A stretch of DNA of 64,000 nt from Chamaecrista fasciculata. Lineage: Eukaryota > Streptophyta > Magnoliopsida > Fabales > Fabaceae. The first letter of the stretch is position 1; each line of letters begins with the position of its first letter. Under the pieces are notes generated by a model. That model searched no databases. It saw only the letters and a list, made by a program, of their open reading frames with translations, and was not told where the DNA came from. Positions 1 through 12,209 of this stretch are shown here, piece after piece. The translations under genes were made by a program, and so were the position numbers. The stretch is from the NCBI GenBank assembly GCA_003254925.1, contig QANZ01001562.1, positions 62,001 to 126,000 of the forward strand, in the 5' to 3' direction.

Positions 1-1590
1 CTCCTAATTTTGATCTTCTAGTTCTGCTTGGTTCCATATTAATTTCCGTGGGTTTATAGATTACAGAAATCTGTCTTTTCCAATTTTTCTACTTTTAATC
101 AATAGTAGAATATTGTACTTATTTGCAGAAACTCCAGTAAGGTTTACAAATACGTCACGCCAATAAATCTATATCTATATTTAAATACATTTACTTGTTC
201 TTAATGTGTCAGTGTCACAATCCTTTTGTTGCTAGCTGGCTTGTTTATTTGACAAAATCGGAAAATGAATGGAGATTACTGAGTTCTCCCTTTCGCTTTT
301 GTCCACTTTACAAAATTCATTTTGCTAAATAAATTGTGTAGGGCTGATGGACAGTGATGGTGGATTTGTAGTATAGGGGAAAATGTATTTTTCCTCTTTT
401 ATATTTGGTAGACTTGGGGAGAGTATTTTATTTGTAATTATTACAACATTAAAAATTCCCATAACCGTTCAAAACAAAATAAAAAAGTATGTTTGAGAAT
501 ATAGAATCGAAAAAAAAAATAGAAAAAGTACCTTACTAGAAGATACTATCTGATTATTTATTAATTTTTCAAACTAGAAGATATCAAAAGTACCTTTTAC
601 ACTCTTCTTTTCTCTTTCATTATCTTCAATTTCAGCAAACCTTAAAAAGATTATGACAAAAAACGTGCATTTACATAGTTTTCACTCTCAGGTCTTAAGT
701 AGGTACACGTGAGATGGGAATTGATGAAGAAACGTGAATACTTCCTTTTATGGTTTCATTTGCACCTCACATGATCACATCTACTATCCTAATTCAATAT
801 TGGGCTTTTGAGATCACGGGACGACCGTGTGCTGATTATCACTATTGCTTGCCTTAATCACAATCTGCATACTATCACTATATTATCCTCTCATTCTCAT
901 TCTCACTCACTGCATTCTCTGATTCTCTCTTATTATTACTCTGCCTCTATTAGTCCTCAAATTATAGTGAAAAATAATATCTATTTTTAAATAAACAAAT
1001 CATTAAAAAATAAAGAACTACGATACCTTCTTTAGCTATTTGAATTTTAATTTAATCGATTTATTTAGTAATGGATCATATATAGTTGAATGAGAATGAG
1101 ATATATTTGTTAATGTTTATAGTTTAAGGAAATTATTTGTAAAGAAATATAATCAAAGGAGGTACTTATTGGTCTTTATACTTTAAAAAGTTATTAGCAA
1201 AAATATTATAATTAAATCCAAATATTCGCCAGATTTTATAATTTTAAAGGCCTTTACAAATGAACCAAAAGACAAATTTATAATTTTCCTTCGTTTTTTT
1301 TTTCTTTTAAGATAAAATATTTCGCGTTTCCTATGGAAATAAGGTGTTCCACAGAGAAGATTAAAATATTTGTATATATAAAAAATCATTACCTTAAAAG
1401 GATCGAGTTTAAAATATTTGTACAGAAATGCATTTGTTGAATGCACACAGGCCATACCAAAATCACATCACAGATCACAACGCACTTTGCTTTTTATTCT
1501 GATAACGGGCCACTAAAAGATATTGGAAAAGAGATATATTGCTCGAAAGTATATTGCTCGAAAGTAGTTAGTTATCTAAATAAACATTAG
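1..1590. other. AT-rich intergenic DNA, no gene seen
   Basis: I see no coding exon here. The stretch is AT-rich with homopolymer runs and short ORFs that resemble nothing I know. A 15-base phrase, atattgctcgaaagt, is repeated in tandem near 1535-1564. The only other notable motif is a G-box-like CACGTG near 705-712, with no gene next to it. Confidence 0.5.
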
Positions 1591-1593
1591 GTA

Positions 1594-2165
1594 TGTGATA
1601 ATAGGCCTAATAATCAAGAGGCCCAAAAGGCAGGAGAGTCCTTGGCCCAACACGCCATAAGTCAACCAGATGGGATTGAGCAGGCAAGAACGCCTTTAAC
1701 TCCGCTACGCCGAGAACGCCCATAACTACGAAGGACATGAGCGCCCACAAATGAGGAATAAGGAAACATTCCCTGAATCAATCAGGAACCAATCAAGGAT
1801 CAATCGAGATCCACTGTTAATCAAGGCAAATCACTCAGAGATCCTTTCCCTTGATAACGCCTATGCCATCAAGGCACCTTTCATAGAAAAGGAAATTACG
1901 TGGGAGCCAATGATCACAATCAGATCAGCCAGGATCACAATCAAGCATCTAGGCATTTATGACAAGATCATACCAGATTGCCCTCAACCAGTATAAAAGG
2001 TTAACCCTTCAGTACGTACGTTGAATTCCTATAATACTATACTAAAACCATCCTAAAAACCATCCTATCTGTAATCTGTGCCTACCATCATTTTAGGTGT
2101 AGATTCTTTTACACTTTTCTACTGATCTTCTCTCCTAACTTTGTTTCTACCACACCCAATGCTTC
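1594..2165 (+). mobile_element. LTR-like retrotransposon remnant (probable solo or partial LTR)
   Basis: This block is clearly less AT-rich than its surroundings. It begins with TGTGATAATAGGCC, has a TATA-box-like agtataaaagg near 1990, and then runs through a pyrimidine-rich segment, as plant LTRs do (U3, TATA box, R/U5). It encodes no gag or pol, so it would be a solo LTR or fragment. The right boundary is uncertain and I found no convincing target-site duplication. The superfamily cannot be fixed; a Ty3/gypsy-type LTR is my best guess. The small ORF inside it is not a gene. Confidence 0.5.
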
Positions 2166-2764
2166 AATGTGCTTTAATGTCCAATACCCCATTATCCATA
2201 TTGTAACCTTGTCCCATCTGAATGCCATCCATACATACACCTCATTGCTTCTTCTCAAAAGCAAACCAACCACCATCCCAAACCTACGTCACAATACTAT
2301 AAAGGAAATCATTAACGCAAACCATCTTATAACTCATAACAACACATATATATTGGTCAATACTCAATAGTAACAATTCTTTTAAGTATGAGACTAAATT
2401 ACAATTGAATTATGATATTTTAAATGTCTGTCCTATATATTGTTAGTTGAAAAAATAAATTTCAGTAATATATTAAATTTGTATCTTAACCCCCCCTCCC
2501 CCAGGTTTCAATCTCGGCGCTTCCTACTCACTTTTTTTTTTATCTTCACCTATTTTTTTAATGGCTAAAATTATATTTTGTTCCCTCACATGTTTATTTC
2601 TTTTCAATCTAGTCCCTTTTATATGAATATTTCATTTATTAAACTTTAAAATATCATATATTTTAATTTTTTTATCTCATATTATAAATTAATTACATAT
2701 TTTACATACATATTTTATTTTTATATAATATTAATTAAATATTTTTTTAATATATAATTATTAT
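2166..2764. other. AT-rich intergenic DNA
   Basis: No gene seen. There is a short C-rich run near 2490-2504 and then increasingly AT-rich sequence up to the assembly gap. Confidence 0.4.
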
Positions 2765-3178
2765 NNNNNNNNNNNNNNNNNNNNNNNNNNNNNNNNNNNN
2801 NNNNNNNNNNNNNNNNNNNNNNNNNNNNNNNNNNNNNNNNNNNNNNNNNNNNNNNNNNNNNNNNNNNNNNNNNNNNNNNNNNNNNNNNNNNNNNNNNNNN
2901 NNNNNNNNNNNNNNNNNNNNNNNNNNNNNNNNNNNNNNNNNNNNNNNNNNNNNNNNNNNNNNNNNNNNNNNNNNNNNNNNNNNNNNNNNNNNNNNNNNNN
3001 NNNNNNNNNNNNNNNNNNNNNNNNNNNNNNNNNNNNNNNNNNNNNNNNNNNNNNNNNNNNNNNNNNNNNNNNNNNNNNNNNNNNNNNNNNNNNNNNNNNN
3101 NNNNNNNNNNNNNNNNNNNNNNNNNNNNNNNNNNNNNNNNNNNNNNNNNNNNNNNNNNNNNNNNNNNNNNNNNNNNNN
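2765..3178. other. assembly gap (414 N)
   Basis: A continuous run of N flanked on both sides by very AT-rich DNA. The true length and content are unknown. Any ORF drawn across it is meaningless. Confidence 0.98.
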
Positions 3179-3284
3179 TTTTTTTTGTTATGTCATAACT
3201 TAATGAACATAGTGCTGCCATTTTTCAGATATTATGAAATTGGTACTTTTTTTATATTAATTATAAAATTAATAGTAATTAAAG

Positions 3285-3460
3285 GTCAAACCGCCCAAAC
3301 CAAACCGCTAAAACCGCCATTATATTGGTTTGGTTTGGTTTGGTTTGATATTTTTTTTCAAACCGAACGGTTTGAGTTTTCTCCAAACCGAAGCGAGCGG
3401 TTCGGTTTGAAAAATCATTTTAAACCGCCCAAACCGCCCAACGAACACCCCTACCGGTAA
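3285..3460. repeat. MITE-like repeat with inverted AACCGCCC / GGTTTGG phrases
   Basis: The left part is built of AAACCGCCC and CAAACC words. The middle has four tandem TTGGT/TTTGG units. The right part returns to AAACCGCCC just before ACGAACACCCC. Blocks of ggtttgg and ccaaacc face each other, so the segment can fold back on itself. Read on the minus strand it starts GGGGTGTTCGTTGGGCGG, which looks like the terminus of a small non-autonomous DNA transposon. The superfamily is not determined. Confidence 0.45.
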
Positions 3461-3465
3461 CACTT

Positions 3466-3780
3466 GATACAACTAAGCGAGGCCCCACTGAAGCATTCCT
3501 TCAACTTGAACGGCTCCGGTTCTACATCTTAAATTACAATTATACCCTGAAGCCTCACGCAATCACCATAATCACCCCTGCTTATGATTCATATATATCT
3601 CTCAAGTCCACTTGGTGCAGTGAGCACAGAATGATTGGGATCCTTGTCATGCCTTTTCTTCATATAATGAATTAATATTTTTCATCTTCTCTCCAAATTC
3701 CTCTATCTTCCTTATTTAATCGAATCTTCTATCCAATATCCATCTTCTCAATTTTGCTGCAACAATCACTCAATTCTGAT
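3466..3780 (+). promoter_or_regulatory. presumed promoter and 5' leader of the 3781-4314 gene
   Basis: Non-coding sequence just upstream of a single-exon gene. The last 110 bases are pyrimidine-rich (tcttctctcc, cttcttctc), as is common in plant leaders. No clear TATA box is visible, so the assignment rests on position. Confidence 0.35.
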
Positions 3781-4314
3781 ATGTCCCACCTCCAGCCACC
3801 ACCACAATCCGGCGCCGGCGATGACAGATCCACCAGCAACGCCCTCTTAACCAACACGCGCTGTTGCTTCTGCTTCCCCTGCTTCGGCTCCCGTCCTTCT
3901 CCCTCCGACGTCGGCATCGCCTGGTGGGAGCGCGTCCGATCTCCCTCTCAATCCCAACCTCACGACGATCCTCTCACCCAAGACCGATGGTGGTCTCGTG
4001 GCCTCAGAGCCCTCATGAAGCTCCGTGAGTGGTCGGAAATCGTCGCCGGACCTAGATGGAAGACCTTTATCCGAAGGTTCAATAGAAACAGAAGCGGCGC
4101 CGGCGGCAAGCATGGTAAGTACCAATACGATCCCCTCAGTTACTCGCTCAATTTCGACGAAGGTCCCGGCGGTCAGAACGCCGATTTCGAAGAAGGCGGC
4201 TACGGTTACGACGGCTACCGGAATTTCTCCACCCGATACGCCGCCGCCGCGCCGGCGAAGTCGGTTTCGCCGTCGGATTCTTCACCCGGTAAGGACGTTG
4301 CTGTATTTGCGTGA
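3781..4314 (+). CDS. uncharacterised plant-specific protein with CCFCFPCF and WWERV motifs
   Basis: A single-exon gene of 177 residues. The ATG at 3781 is the first in frame; the nine codons before it contain no ATG. The N-terminus is polar and Pro/Ser/Gly-rich. A Cys/Phe/Pro cluster, CCFCFPCFGSR, follows at about residues 27-37, and then WWERVRSPS. The conserved core LREWSEIVAGPRWKTFIRRF spans about residues 82-101, with YDPLSYSLNFDEG at about 115-127. The C-terminus is Gly/Tyr- then Ala/Ser-rich. I recognise this arrangement from a land-plant family of small proteins without established function, sometimes annotated as stress-related. I see no signal peptide or membrane helix. The gene is GC-rich relative to its flanks, which is normal for a plant exon. 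Function is unknown. Confidence 0.85.
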   Translation: MSHLQPPPQSGAGDDRSTSNALLTNTRCCFCFPCFGSRPSPSDVGIAWWERVRSPSQSQPHDDPLTQDRWWSRGLRALMKLREWSEIVAGPRWKTFIRRFNRNRSGAGGKHGKYQYDPLSYSLNFDEGPGGQNADFEEGGYGYDGYRNFSTRYAAAAPAKSVSPSDSSPGKDVAVFA

Positions 4315-5935
4315 GTGGGTTAAGGTGCGCCGTGTGGGCTAACGTACGCCTGTGAGGCAGTGCGCTCGCTGGAATGGCCACATCGTCATCATGAGCTGTT
4401 GCTAGTGGACACAGTGACTCACACACAAACTGGCCCAGTTGATTCGCGACGTTTTCGTCGGCCTCACTTTTACCTTTTTTTTTTTTTTTTTTNTTTTTTT
4501 TTTTTTGGAGTTTTCTATAGATATATTTATAATATTTTTTAGTGGGTATTTTGTATATATATATGTACATATAATGTTTATTGTTATTGTTTTTTTTTTC
4601 TTTTTCTAATAATGGTTGGTGATGATGTATAAATTAGAAAGTTAAAAACGACGGCGTGTTGATACTGAGAGGAGTGCCCACAGGATAATGCGTAAAGGAA
4701 GCTTGTTTTTCAAAATTTCGCTTTGTTTTGTTTGATTGATTGTTTGTTTGTCTCTTGTTAATATAGATATTTTTATATTTAGATGGATGAGTGGAGTTTC
4801 TTTTGCCAATTGCAAGACAAAGATGGGTGAGTGTAGTGTGTAAGTGAGGATGTGGTTATTCAATTATCTTAATGTTTTTGAATTATTGAACCAGTCAAAT
4901 GTGGAAACTTGTCTTCGCTTATATCCAAAACCAAAAGTAATAATATGGTTTCATTATTTAATTGTTGTTGGGTGATCCCAGCAACTGAACCTTTTTACAC
5001 GGAAACTTCATCCACCATTAGGCATGAGGAGAGCGACCCGGCAATTTATTAAGGGGGAAAAAAGCATTTTTGGAGAATTCAAAGTAAATAAAGTTTATGA
5101 AACTTTTAGTTTCCAATTTTTATGACTAATAACAATTTAACACAATTGAGAGATGACTGAATTATGTGCACCCAATATTTTATTGATAAAATTAAAATTT
5201 ACTTAAAGGAAGTCTATAATTGTTAATTGGAGGATGCCATTTGATCTTTATAAAAAAAATTATACAATTATTAAAAGAGAATATTGTATTAATTTTATAA
5301 TATAAATAAAAATGTCAAGATAATTTAATTGATCAATTATTTATTCATAAAGTAATCCTTTGATTAGAATTAATTTAAGAGTGATTCACAAGGGACAGGT
5401 GTCACAGAGTCAGTTTATATTAAATAAAAGGGAATATGCTCTCTTGTGGGGTACCATACAATTAGATTTTTTTTTTAAGAAAAATACCATCAACATCAAA
5501 CATCAATTTGAATTACTAAGAATACAGTACCAATTAATTTATTAAATGCTGTTCCTTTCCATGATCATTCATTCTTTCATGGGCTTGAAATTCTACAAAT
5601 ATTTATAAATCATTAGTAATACCTGGATTTGCGAAAACAACTCTTTGCATATGCTATCGGTTCAAATGGCTAATTCAAACACTCAATAAATAAATACCGT
5701 CCAAACTCAACACCCATTAACAGATCGAATTCATCTGGAGCCTAATAAATAAGATCAGACAATAAACACGTAGCATCTCCATCAAACTTTTGTACTTGAT
5801 GATGCAAGCAAAACAAAAATGGCACATAAAGATAAAAACATAATATGTAAACATTTTTTTTTTCAATAGTTTACGGTCCCACAGTCATATGTTATGTTTT
5901 TATTGAAAAACATGATAGCAAACACCTAATTAATT
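4315..5935. other. 3' region and intergenic DNA between the small gene and RDR2
   Basis: A poly-T run with one N (position 4493) follows the stop by about 160 bases and probably lies in or beyond the 3' UTR. The rest is AT-rich with no exon I can support. Both flanking genes end here, so this is a convergent 3'-3' interval. Confidence 0.5.
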
Positions 5936-8900
5936 TCACTCAAGTTTCATCCTTTTCCTACATGAGCACTTTATATGCAACAAAATGTCACCTACTATCC
6001 ATGGAAAGCTCAAACTAGTAGCTCCTTTCTGGTAATATCTGGGGTGATAGGTAACATAATACCAAGCACATGCCATTTGCATTTTTTCATCTGGTTGACA
6101 ACTAGTTTCAAACCATTCTTTAGCTTCATATTGTAAATTCTTCACAGACAACAGAATCCGATCCTTCGTATCATAATATCTCCGGTTATCACGCTGCAAA
6201 TATGAAGCACGGGTCCGCAAGTTACCAGTCAACATCTCATCCTCGGTCTCAGCACCATAGAAGTTCATTAAGGATCCCATTTTCTCTGCATATAAGTTTC
6301 TATAGAATTCTGCAGTATCAAGAAAGCCCTCAAAACCATCCACTTCGAGTTCATGATCATATGCTTCAGCTCGCTTCTCTGACCCATCAGAGTTTGATCT
6401 TACTTGCAACATTAACTCAATTATGGTTCTGTATAGTTTGCCCAGCACCCCGTTGGATATATACATTGGTTTTTCTACCCTCTCCATGAAATCGGGATAC
6501 TCTCTTGGTTTCAAGGCTCTTGGCATTTCAGCAGGTGCTCCGGTCTTAGCAAAGTCTACTGCCATGGAGTGAAGTTCTGCCAACTCCAGACATTTCCGAC
6601 TTCTGGCCTTCTCTGGTTCACGGTCTGCATGAACCAGATGAGCGGTAGAGATAGCACCTAAAGTATCACTGATCATGTAATCGACGAAAAATTGTTGGAC
6701 CTCCTGCCCCACACAGGTAAGAACAAATGAGAAACAATGTCACATTAGTCAGTACAAAGAAATTGCTCAAAGTTCTAACTGAAAGATGCCTAAAAATACC
6801 TTTAGTGTCACCTCATGATCCATTACACGAGGTCTCCGTGAGCATTCCAATGGAGCCACTGTTTCACATGGGATGAGGTCTTTATCCCAGCTTATGAAAT
6901 ATAAATCACCGTCAAGATCACCACCAGAGCATTCATTTGGATGTGGCCTGTAGAAAGAGACAAGTTTTAGCTCATAGCTGGAATGAATACCAATATAAGA
7001 TTAAGTAATCATACTTCAATGTTATAAGCACTTGGTCAATGAAAATTGGGGAGACAATAAAACGAAACTATAAATAATATATTATTACATATAGTGCCGA
7101 CGATCTACTTTCACACATAGGGAATGACAGTAATGAAGCAAATCCATGAGGTCTGAAGAGAATAAAAACAAGCAATAGGAAAAAAAGTTGCAAGTCTTTT
7201 CAAGGACGGCAATAGCATATTTTGAGTCAATGTAAGATGTTGTGTAAGTCTGAAACACAAGCAATTGCCTCTAGCTAACCACATTCAGCTAATTTTATGA
7301 AGCAAAAAGTTTTCTTTTCTTTTCCTTTTTTCCCCTTTAAAATTTCCCTATTGCTAGAAAAAGATTCAGGATTCACAGTAGTTGACAAGTGACAGCAAAT
7401 CATGACTGAAGACTAAAAAATTAAGAAGTGTAATAATTCCACCTTAAGCAAATGCAGTTATAAAAGTGATCAAATGCTTAAATACCTATGTCCTTTTTGT
7501 GGGAAGACAAGGCAATCCCTCATATCGTTTTCCTCTAATTCAGCATCATAGATAGCATCAAGGACTCTGATGTCTCCTGGGTGAAGACAAGGATTTTTTG
7601 TCACAACCACCTTCCCCACTATCACGCCCGTGCTCTCATCCACTTTCCTTAAGCTTTCATCTCCACATTCAAGCTCAGTTTTTGTCATGGTTATACGGAC
7701 ATATACTTGGCCATAATTTAATCGACCAGTTTCATCCAAGCAACCAAGTAAGATTCGACCCTTGGGAACAAATATTCGGCATCTACTTTTCAAATCAGAC
7801 AACTGGTACTCGTAATGAGCCCTAAGCATCATTGATAAGTAAGGTTCAATATTTGGTTCATAACCTTGATGCAACATTTTCACCAGAATGTTTTTGGAGT
7901 CAGCACCACTTAAACTCTCCAAAACACTCAAAGCAGCCTTGCTATCAGTCAACATTTTTCCCAGCAAAGACAATTGTTCATTTTGTAATGCCTCAAATGC
8001 TTCATCTTTTACTCCCAAGGTAGACAACAAGATTATAATCTCTCGATTCAGAAAGCAGGGCATAGACTCACTCCATTTAGTGACATTTAGCATCGTGTTC
8101 TTGGATTCAAACTTGCGCATATTTTTGCGCAATGATAGCTTCCGGAAGGAACTATGATCAACAGCAATTACACCCTTGTATCCACCATATCGAATTTGGA
8201 ATGCCGATGGAATGTGCTTTAATTTACACTTCTCAGCAACTTGCCTTGCAAAAGAGTGGGAAATTTTTCCAATACCATCAGAGAAACAATAGTATGTACC
8301 ATCAGAGGTAACTTCAATTTCTGGAATTAATTCCACATCTCGCGCAGACACTTCAAGAGTTTGCTTGGAAGAACTGAACAACTGACCCATCCTTGCTGCA
8401 CATTTAGAAACACTTGGAATCACTTTGAAGCATCCCATCCATTCTCTAATGTCTTCTGCTTTTACACTGTCATTAGATGCAAACATCCAAACAGAACTTG
8501 ATCTAAGTTGACTAGCTGAATAGGCCAGAAATTCAAATTTTTTAGCTCCAATTACAATCCCATCTTGCAAAATAGTCAAAATCCGCTTATGTATTTCAGT
8601 TTTAAAAGACTTTGAAAAGACATCCTTTTGAATACTAGTGGAGACTGCAGAAGTTGGAAGCTTACTCCAATCCTCTTCAACAAAAGTAACTCTCATGAAG
8701 TCTGAAGCATACTTTGCAAAATTCTTTACCACATAATTAGATGTTTCAAGCTCAGGACCAAGACAGTAAATCTTTGACGGAGTAATCAAAGCCCTATGGC
8801 AACTCATGATGTTGTTATCGGTCAACCTTCTCTGCGGTGACGGTGGAATACTTTTACTGTTACACCTTAACACGTGTAATTGAGTCTTTACAAATTTTAG

Positions 8901-10273
8901 GGGTTCATAACAAGTGGATTTCAGGTTGTGCAACTTCTGAAGAACTATAGCAGCAGTTTCTTCATTTAAGCCGCCTAACAAATCAATCAAATCATCATCT
9001 ACTGAATCAAAACTAATCTTCTGGGTATGAACAAGAGAATTGAGTTGAAAAAGAATCTCATATGGTAACTTCTTATCGGAACCACACTTTATGAGCGGAA
9101 CTACTTCTGATGAAGAACATAAGTCTTCCCTATCTAGATTTAGTTGCTTCAAATTTTCACTGTAATGTGGGAAACAGTGAAAAATATCTGCAGCTAATGG
9201 TTCTTCTTCAATGACCCAACAAAATGATGTAGAGTGTCCAATTGACTTCATAGCTGAGAAGTCCGTAGTGCGCACCCAAACAAATTCAAAGTCCTCCTTA
9301 CAAAAGTGGTACCTATCAGCTGTAAATTTTGACGCTATATTTGGCCCAGCTTTTTTCTGATAAATCCTTGGTCCATATTTGAGCTGAAAAGACGAAAAAG
9401 GCAAGCAGTTTTGTAAAAGGATATAACGAAAATTTAAATTAAGACACCTTAGAAAGATTGGAAGAGGTCTAATCTAGTAAACAACTATAATAAAAGTTAT
9501 AGGTTTCATTATACCAGTAGAAACACAGACACTAACGTGGACATGTGTTGTGTCATTTATCAAGAATAAATATTGTAATTTCAAGAATATATTAAATTGA
9601 TATGACCGTGTTGGGATCTATACTTGATAGTACAGGAGCTAATAATAAAAATGACTTATAATGCAACACATTTTAGCCAGAAACCATACCAGTACTAGCA
9701 AAGATAGATAATTTCAGTTGTAAAACCTACCTTCAAAAGCAGTGCATTCAGTTTTCCATCTGGCGAAGAATACCCATTAGCCTCCAAAATGTCCTGAAAC
9801 ATGATTTCCAATTTGTAACACTCTTTTTCCTTCGAAACCCAAAACTCAACCCTCTCCTTCTCAGGCATGACCCAGCCTCTCACACCCTCCCACGATTCCA
9901 ACACACTCATACAATCCTCACTACTCATAAAGCCCGCATTCAAAAACCCACCGTAGACCCTGTTTCTGGCGTCGACGGGCCTGAAGATGATGTCGTTTGG
10001 GCTTTCGGAGACCTTAAGATAGTGCGATTTGAAGACGAGACGGTCCTGAAGAGAGAGGGATAGGACCTGGGCTTTGGCGTCGAGTGCTGCGAATTGGACG
10101 CGACCGAAGCCTCGGGACTTCCAGTTCTTGCGCTCTGTGATGATTTCGAGAGCGAAGACAGAGTCGGGACCAGTGATGGATTCCAGAAATTCTAAGAGGT
10201 CTTTGGCTATTACTGACTGTGGGATGTTGGAGATACGAACTGTGGGCGATTCTCGCGAACCCATTGTTGACAT
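5936..10273 (-). CDS. RDR2: RNA-dependent RNA polymerase 2 (RDR2)
   Basis: RDR2 copies Pol IV transcripts into double-stranded RNA, which is diced into 24-nt siRNAs for RNA-directed DNA methylation in the nucleus. I read four coding exons: 10273-9731, 9383-7486, 6947-6800 and 6703-5936. All introns are GT-AG and join in frame to give 1118 residues, close to Arabidopsis RDR2 (about 1130). The N-terminus has an RRM-like segment (TVRISNIPQSV... SRGFGRVQF). The middle holds conserved RDR-family blocks such as YCFSDGIGKIS, FQIRYGGYKGV and SMPCFLNREI. The catalytic metal-binding signature DLDGD is at about residues 824-828, encoded just after the second intron. The C-terminal exon reads FFVDYMISDTLG... 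to the end. It matches RDR2 better than RDR1 or RDR6 over its whole length. A second in-frame ATG three codons downstream is an alternative start. I see no frameshift or missing catalytic residue, so the gene looks intact. Confidence 0.95.
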
Positions 10274-10620
10274 TGGTCAGAGAAGGAAGCAAGGGTTACG
10301 ATAGTGTGAGACGAGTGTTCAATCTCAAAGGAAGCCCGTGTTAGCTAAAGAAGAAGAGGAGTAATCGGTTTGGCCTAAAAAAGAAAGAGAGGAAAAGAAG
10401 AAACGGGAAATCAGAGTCTCAGAGAGAAGTCAAATACGTAGATGACGCACAGAAGAAAACACACTCAGTAAGAGTGTGAGCGTGAGAGAGACCGATGACT
10501 CAAACTTTCCTTTGAGGCCTTCACAAGCTCCTTCCTTTATCTTTTGTTGTTTTTCTTTCTTCACTATAAAGTTGAAGAAAAATGGAAACTTTAGTAACTT
10601 TTGGCAAAAATAATAATAAA
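10274..10620 (-). promoter_or_regulatory. RDR2 5' leader and promoter region
   Basis: Sequence upstream of the RDR2 start. It is purine-rich on the + strand (pyrimidine-rich on the coding strand), with GA/CT stretches at about 10330-10500 and a TGACG motif near 10443. No TATA box is obvious. A foldback element begins immediately beyond it. Confidence 0.35.
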
Positions 10621-10625
10621 TGAAA

Positions 10626-11145
10626 GGCTAAAACCTCAAATTGGTCACTTATCAATAGGGTGGATTTCAAATTGGTCTCCTATGTTTAATTTGTTTTAGA
10701 TTGATCTTATATGCTTTTATAAATTCTCAAATTGGTCCCAAACCTTCTTTCGAGACATTATTTGACCTTATTTGCTATCAAACTCAATTGGATAGAGAAA
10801 GAACTCTTTAAGAGTTAGCACATAATTTTGAACTCGTTGTATTTAGAATTGAAACGAAAAGAATATGACCAATTTCGTTTGTTTAGCCCTGAAATGAGTT
10901 ACTCACTTTTATTATCAATTTGACCTCGTTTGTTGATGGTCCCAAAGTACTCGTCAAAAGAAACCCGCAGCTTTGAATTCGTCGCATTTGAACTTGAAAC
11001 GAGAGAGATATGACTACATTCAGAATTTTTGAAACTAATTTGAGAAATTATAAAAATATGTAAGACCAATCTAAGACAAATTAAACATAAACAACCAATT
11101 TTGAAGTCTACCCCATACATAAAGGATCAATTTGAAGTTTTGGCC
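10626..11145. mobile_element. foldback element with long inverted arms (family A, copy 1)
   Basis: The left end GGCTAAAACCTCAAATTGG is matched on the opposite strand by the right end, which reads GGCCAAAACTTCAAATTG. The similarity continues for more than 100 bases (caaattggtc, atttgttttagattg, tataaattctcaaattggt). The body carries no protein-coding potential. This is a non-autonomous long-TIR or foldback DNA element. A related copy lies at 35413-35897. Confidence 0.75.
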
Positions 11146-12209
11146 TATATGGAAAAAAATCTCACCCGCCTAAGTTTTTTTTTGTTAGGAGTTCTTTTTA
11201 CCTTTAAATTTGTCTCAATAATAAGTTGAATCTTTGAATTATCTATACTATATTATATGTGGGAGGAGACTTCTCGTCGTTCTCTCACATATATATTAGT
11301 ATAAAAATTATTATTTTATATAGAAAGTCAAAACTTCTAATTAGTCCCAAATGTATGAGGTAATTTTAAATTAGTCTTAAATATTTTATTTATTTTAGAT
11401 GAATCTTACATATTTTTATCTCATCCTCACGCTTTCCAAGAGTATCTAATCTCAACATCATCTCATCCAACCCACCAACAAACATCTATCATTTCATCTC
11501 ATCTCATCTCAATATCTCAATCTCATTTCATTATTTCTTACCATTTATACCCCTATACAAAATAAATAAATCCAACAACCTATTTCACCTAACCACAATC
11601 ATTAGATACTCTTTTATATAATTTCACACCCTATTTAACATCATTTTCTCTCAAATCATCCAAACACATACATCATTTCATCTTATCCCATTACAACATC
11701 ATCTCATCTCAACATCTATGATGAGATTGAATTGAGATCGGGAGGCTCCCCAAATAGGCCCTAAACAAACCACAAACAAAGATACAAGTTCAAGTTCCCC
11801 CTCCCCTTCAAAAAAGTTCAAGGTCTATTTTTATAAAAAATAAAAAATATGTTTGATATGATTTTTTAAAAAAATATGTTTTTAAATTAATTGACTATAA
11901 AAATTAATACCTAAAGACATTTTAAATATTTTCACAAAAAGATCGATAATATTTTTTGTTTTCAGAAATTTACTTTTTGAATGCAATAATATCAGAATTT
12001 CTTAAAAGATCATTTTTACAAATTAACTTTTTTCATAAACCAAACATATATCATTAATACTTCCATTTACGACATTGGAGAGCCCAGATAGTTCAATCCC
12101 TTTCGGAATACCTATCCTCCACGGCAAAGAAACATCATGTTACATAAATCTCAAAATTTTATCAATATCCAGAGAAAAACCATAAACATTAGTGTTATAA
12201 TGTGTATAT
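11146..12209. repeat. repeat-rich intergenic DNA: family A arm fragment plus CATCTCATC-rich element
   Basis: At about 11320-11417 there is a second, unpaired left-arm-like fragment of family A (aaaacttctaattagtccc... attttagatgaatctta). It is followed by a segment at about 11430-11765 dominated by (C/A)ATCTCATCTCA words that ends in GGAGGCTCCCCAAATAGGCCCTAA. The minus strand of that end, TTAGGGCCTATTTGGGG, looks like a MITE terminus. This suggests a small DNA element inserted into an older family A copy. The remainder is AT-rich with no exon. Confidence 0.4.

Noticed and set aside
1751..1996. An 81-codon ORF
   Set aside because: It lies within the LTR-like segment upstream of its TATA box and resembles no protein.
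2721..3221. A 166-codon minus-strand ORF
   Set aside because: It is almost entirely assembly-gap N.
3847..4570. Antisense ORFs of 92 and 140 codons over the small plant gene
   Set aside because: They are shadows of a GC-rich exon on the opposite strand and have no recognisable features.
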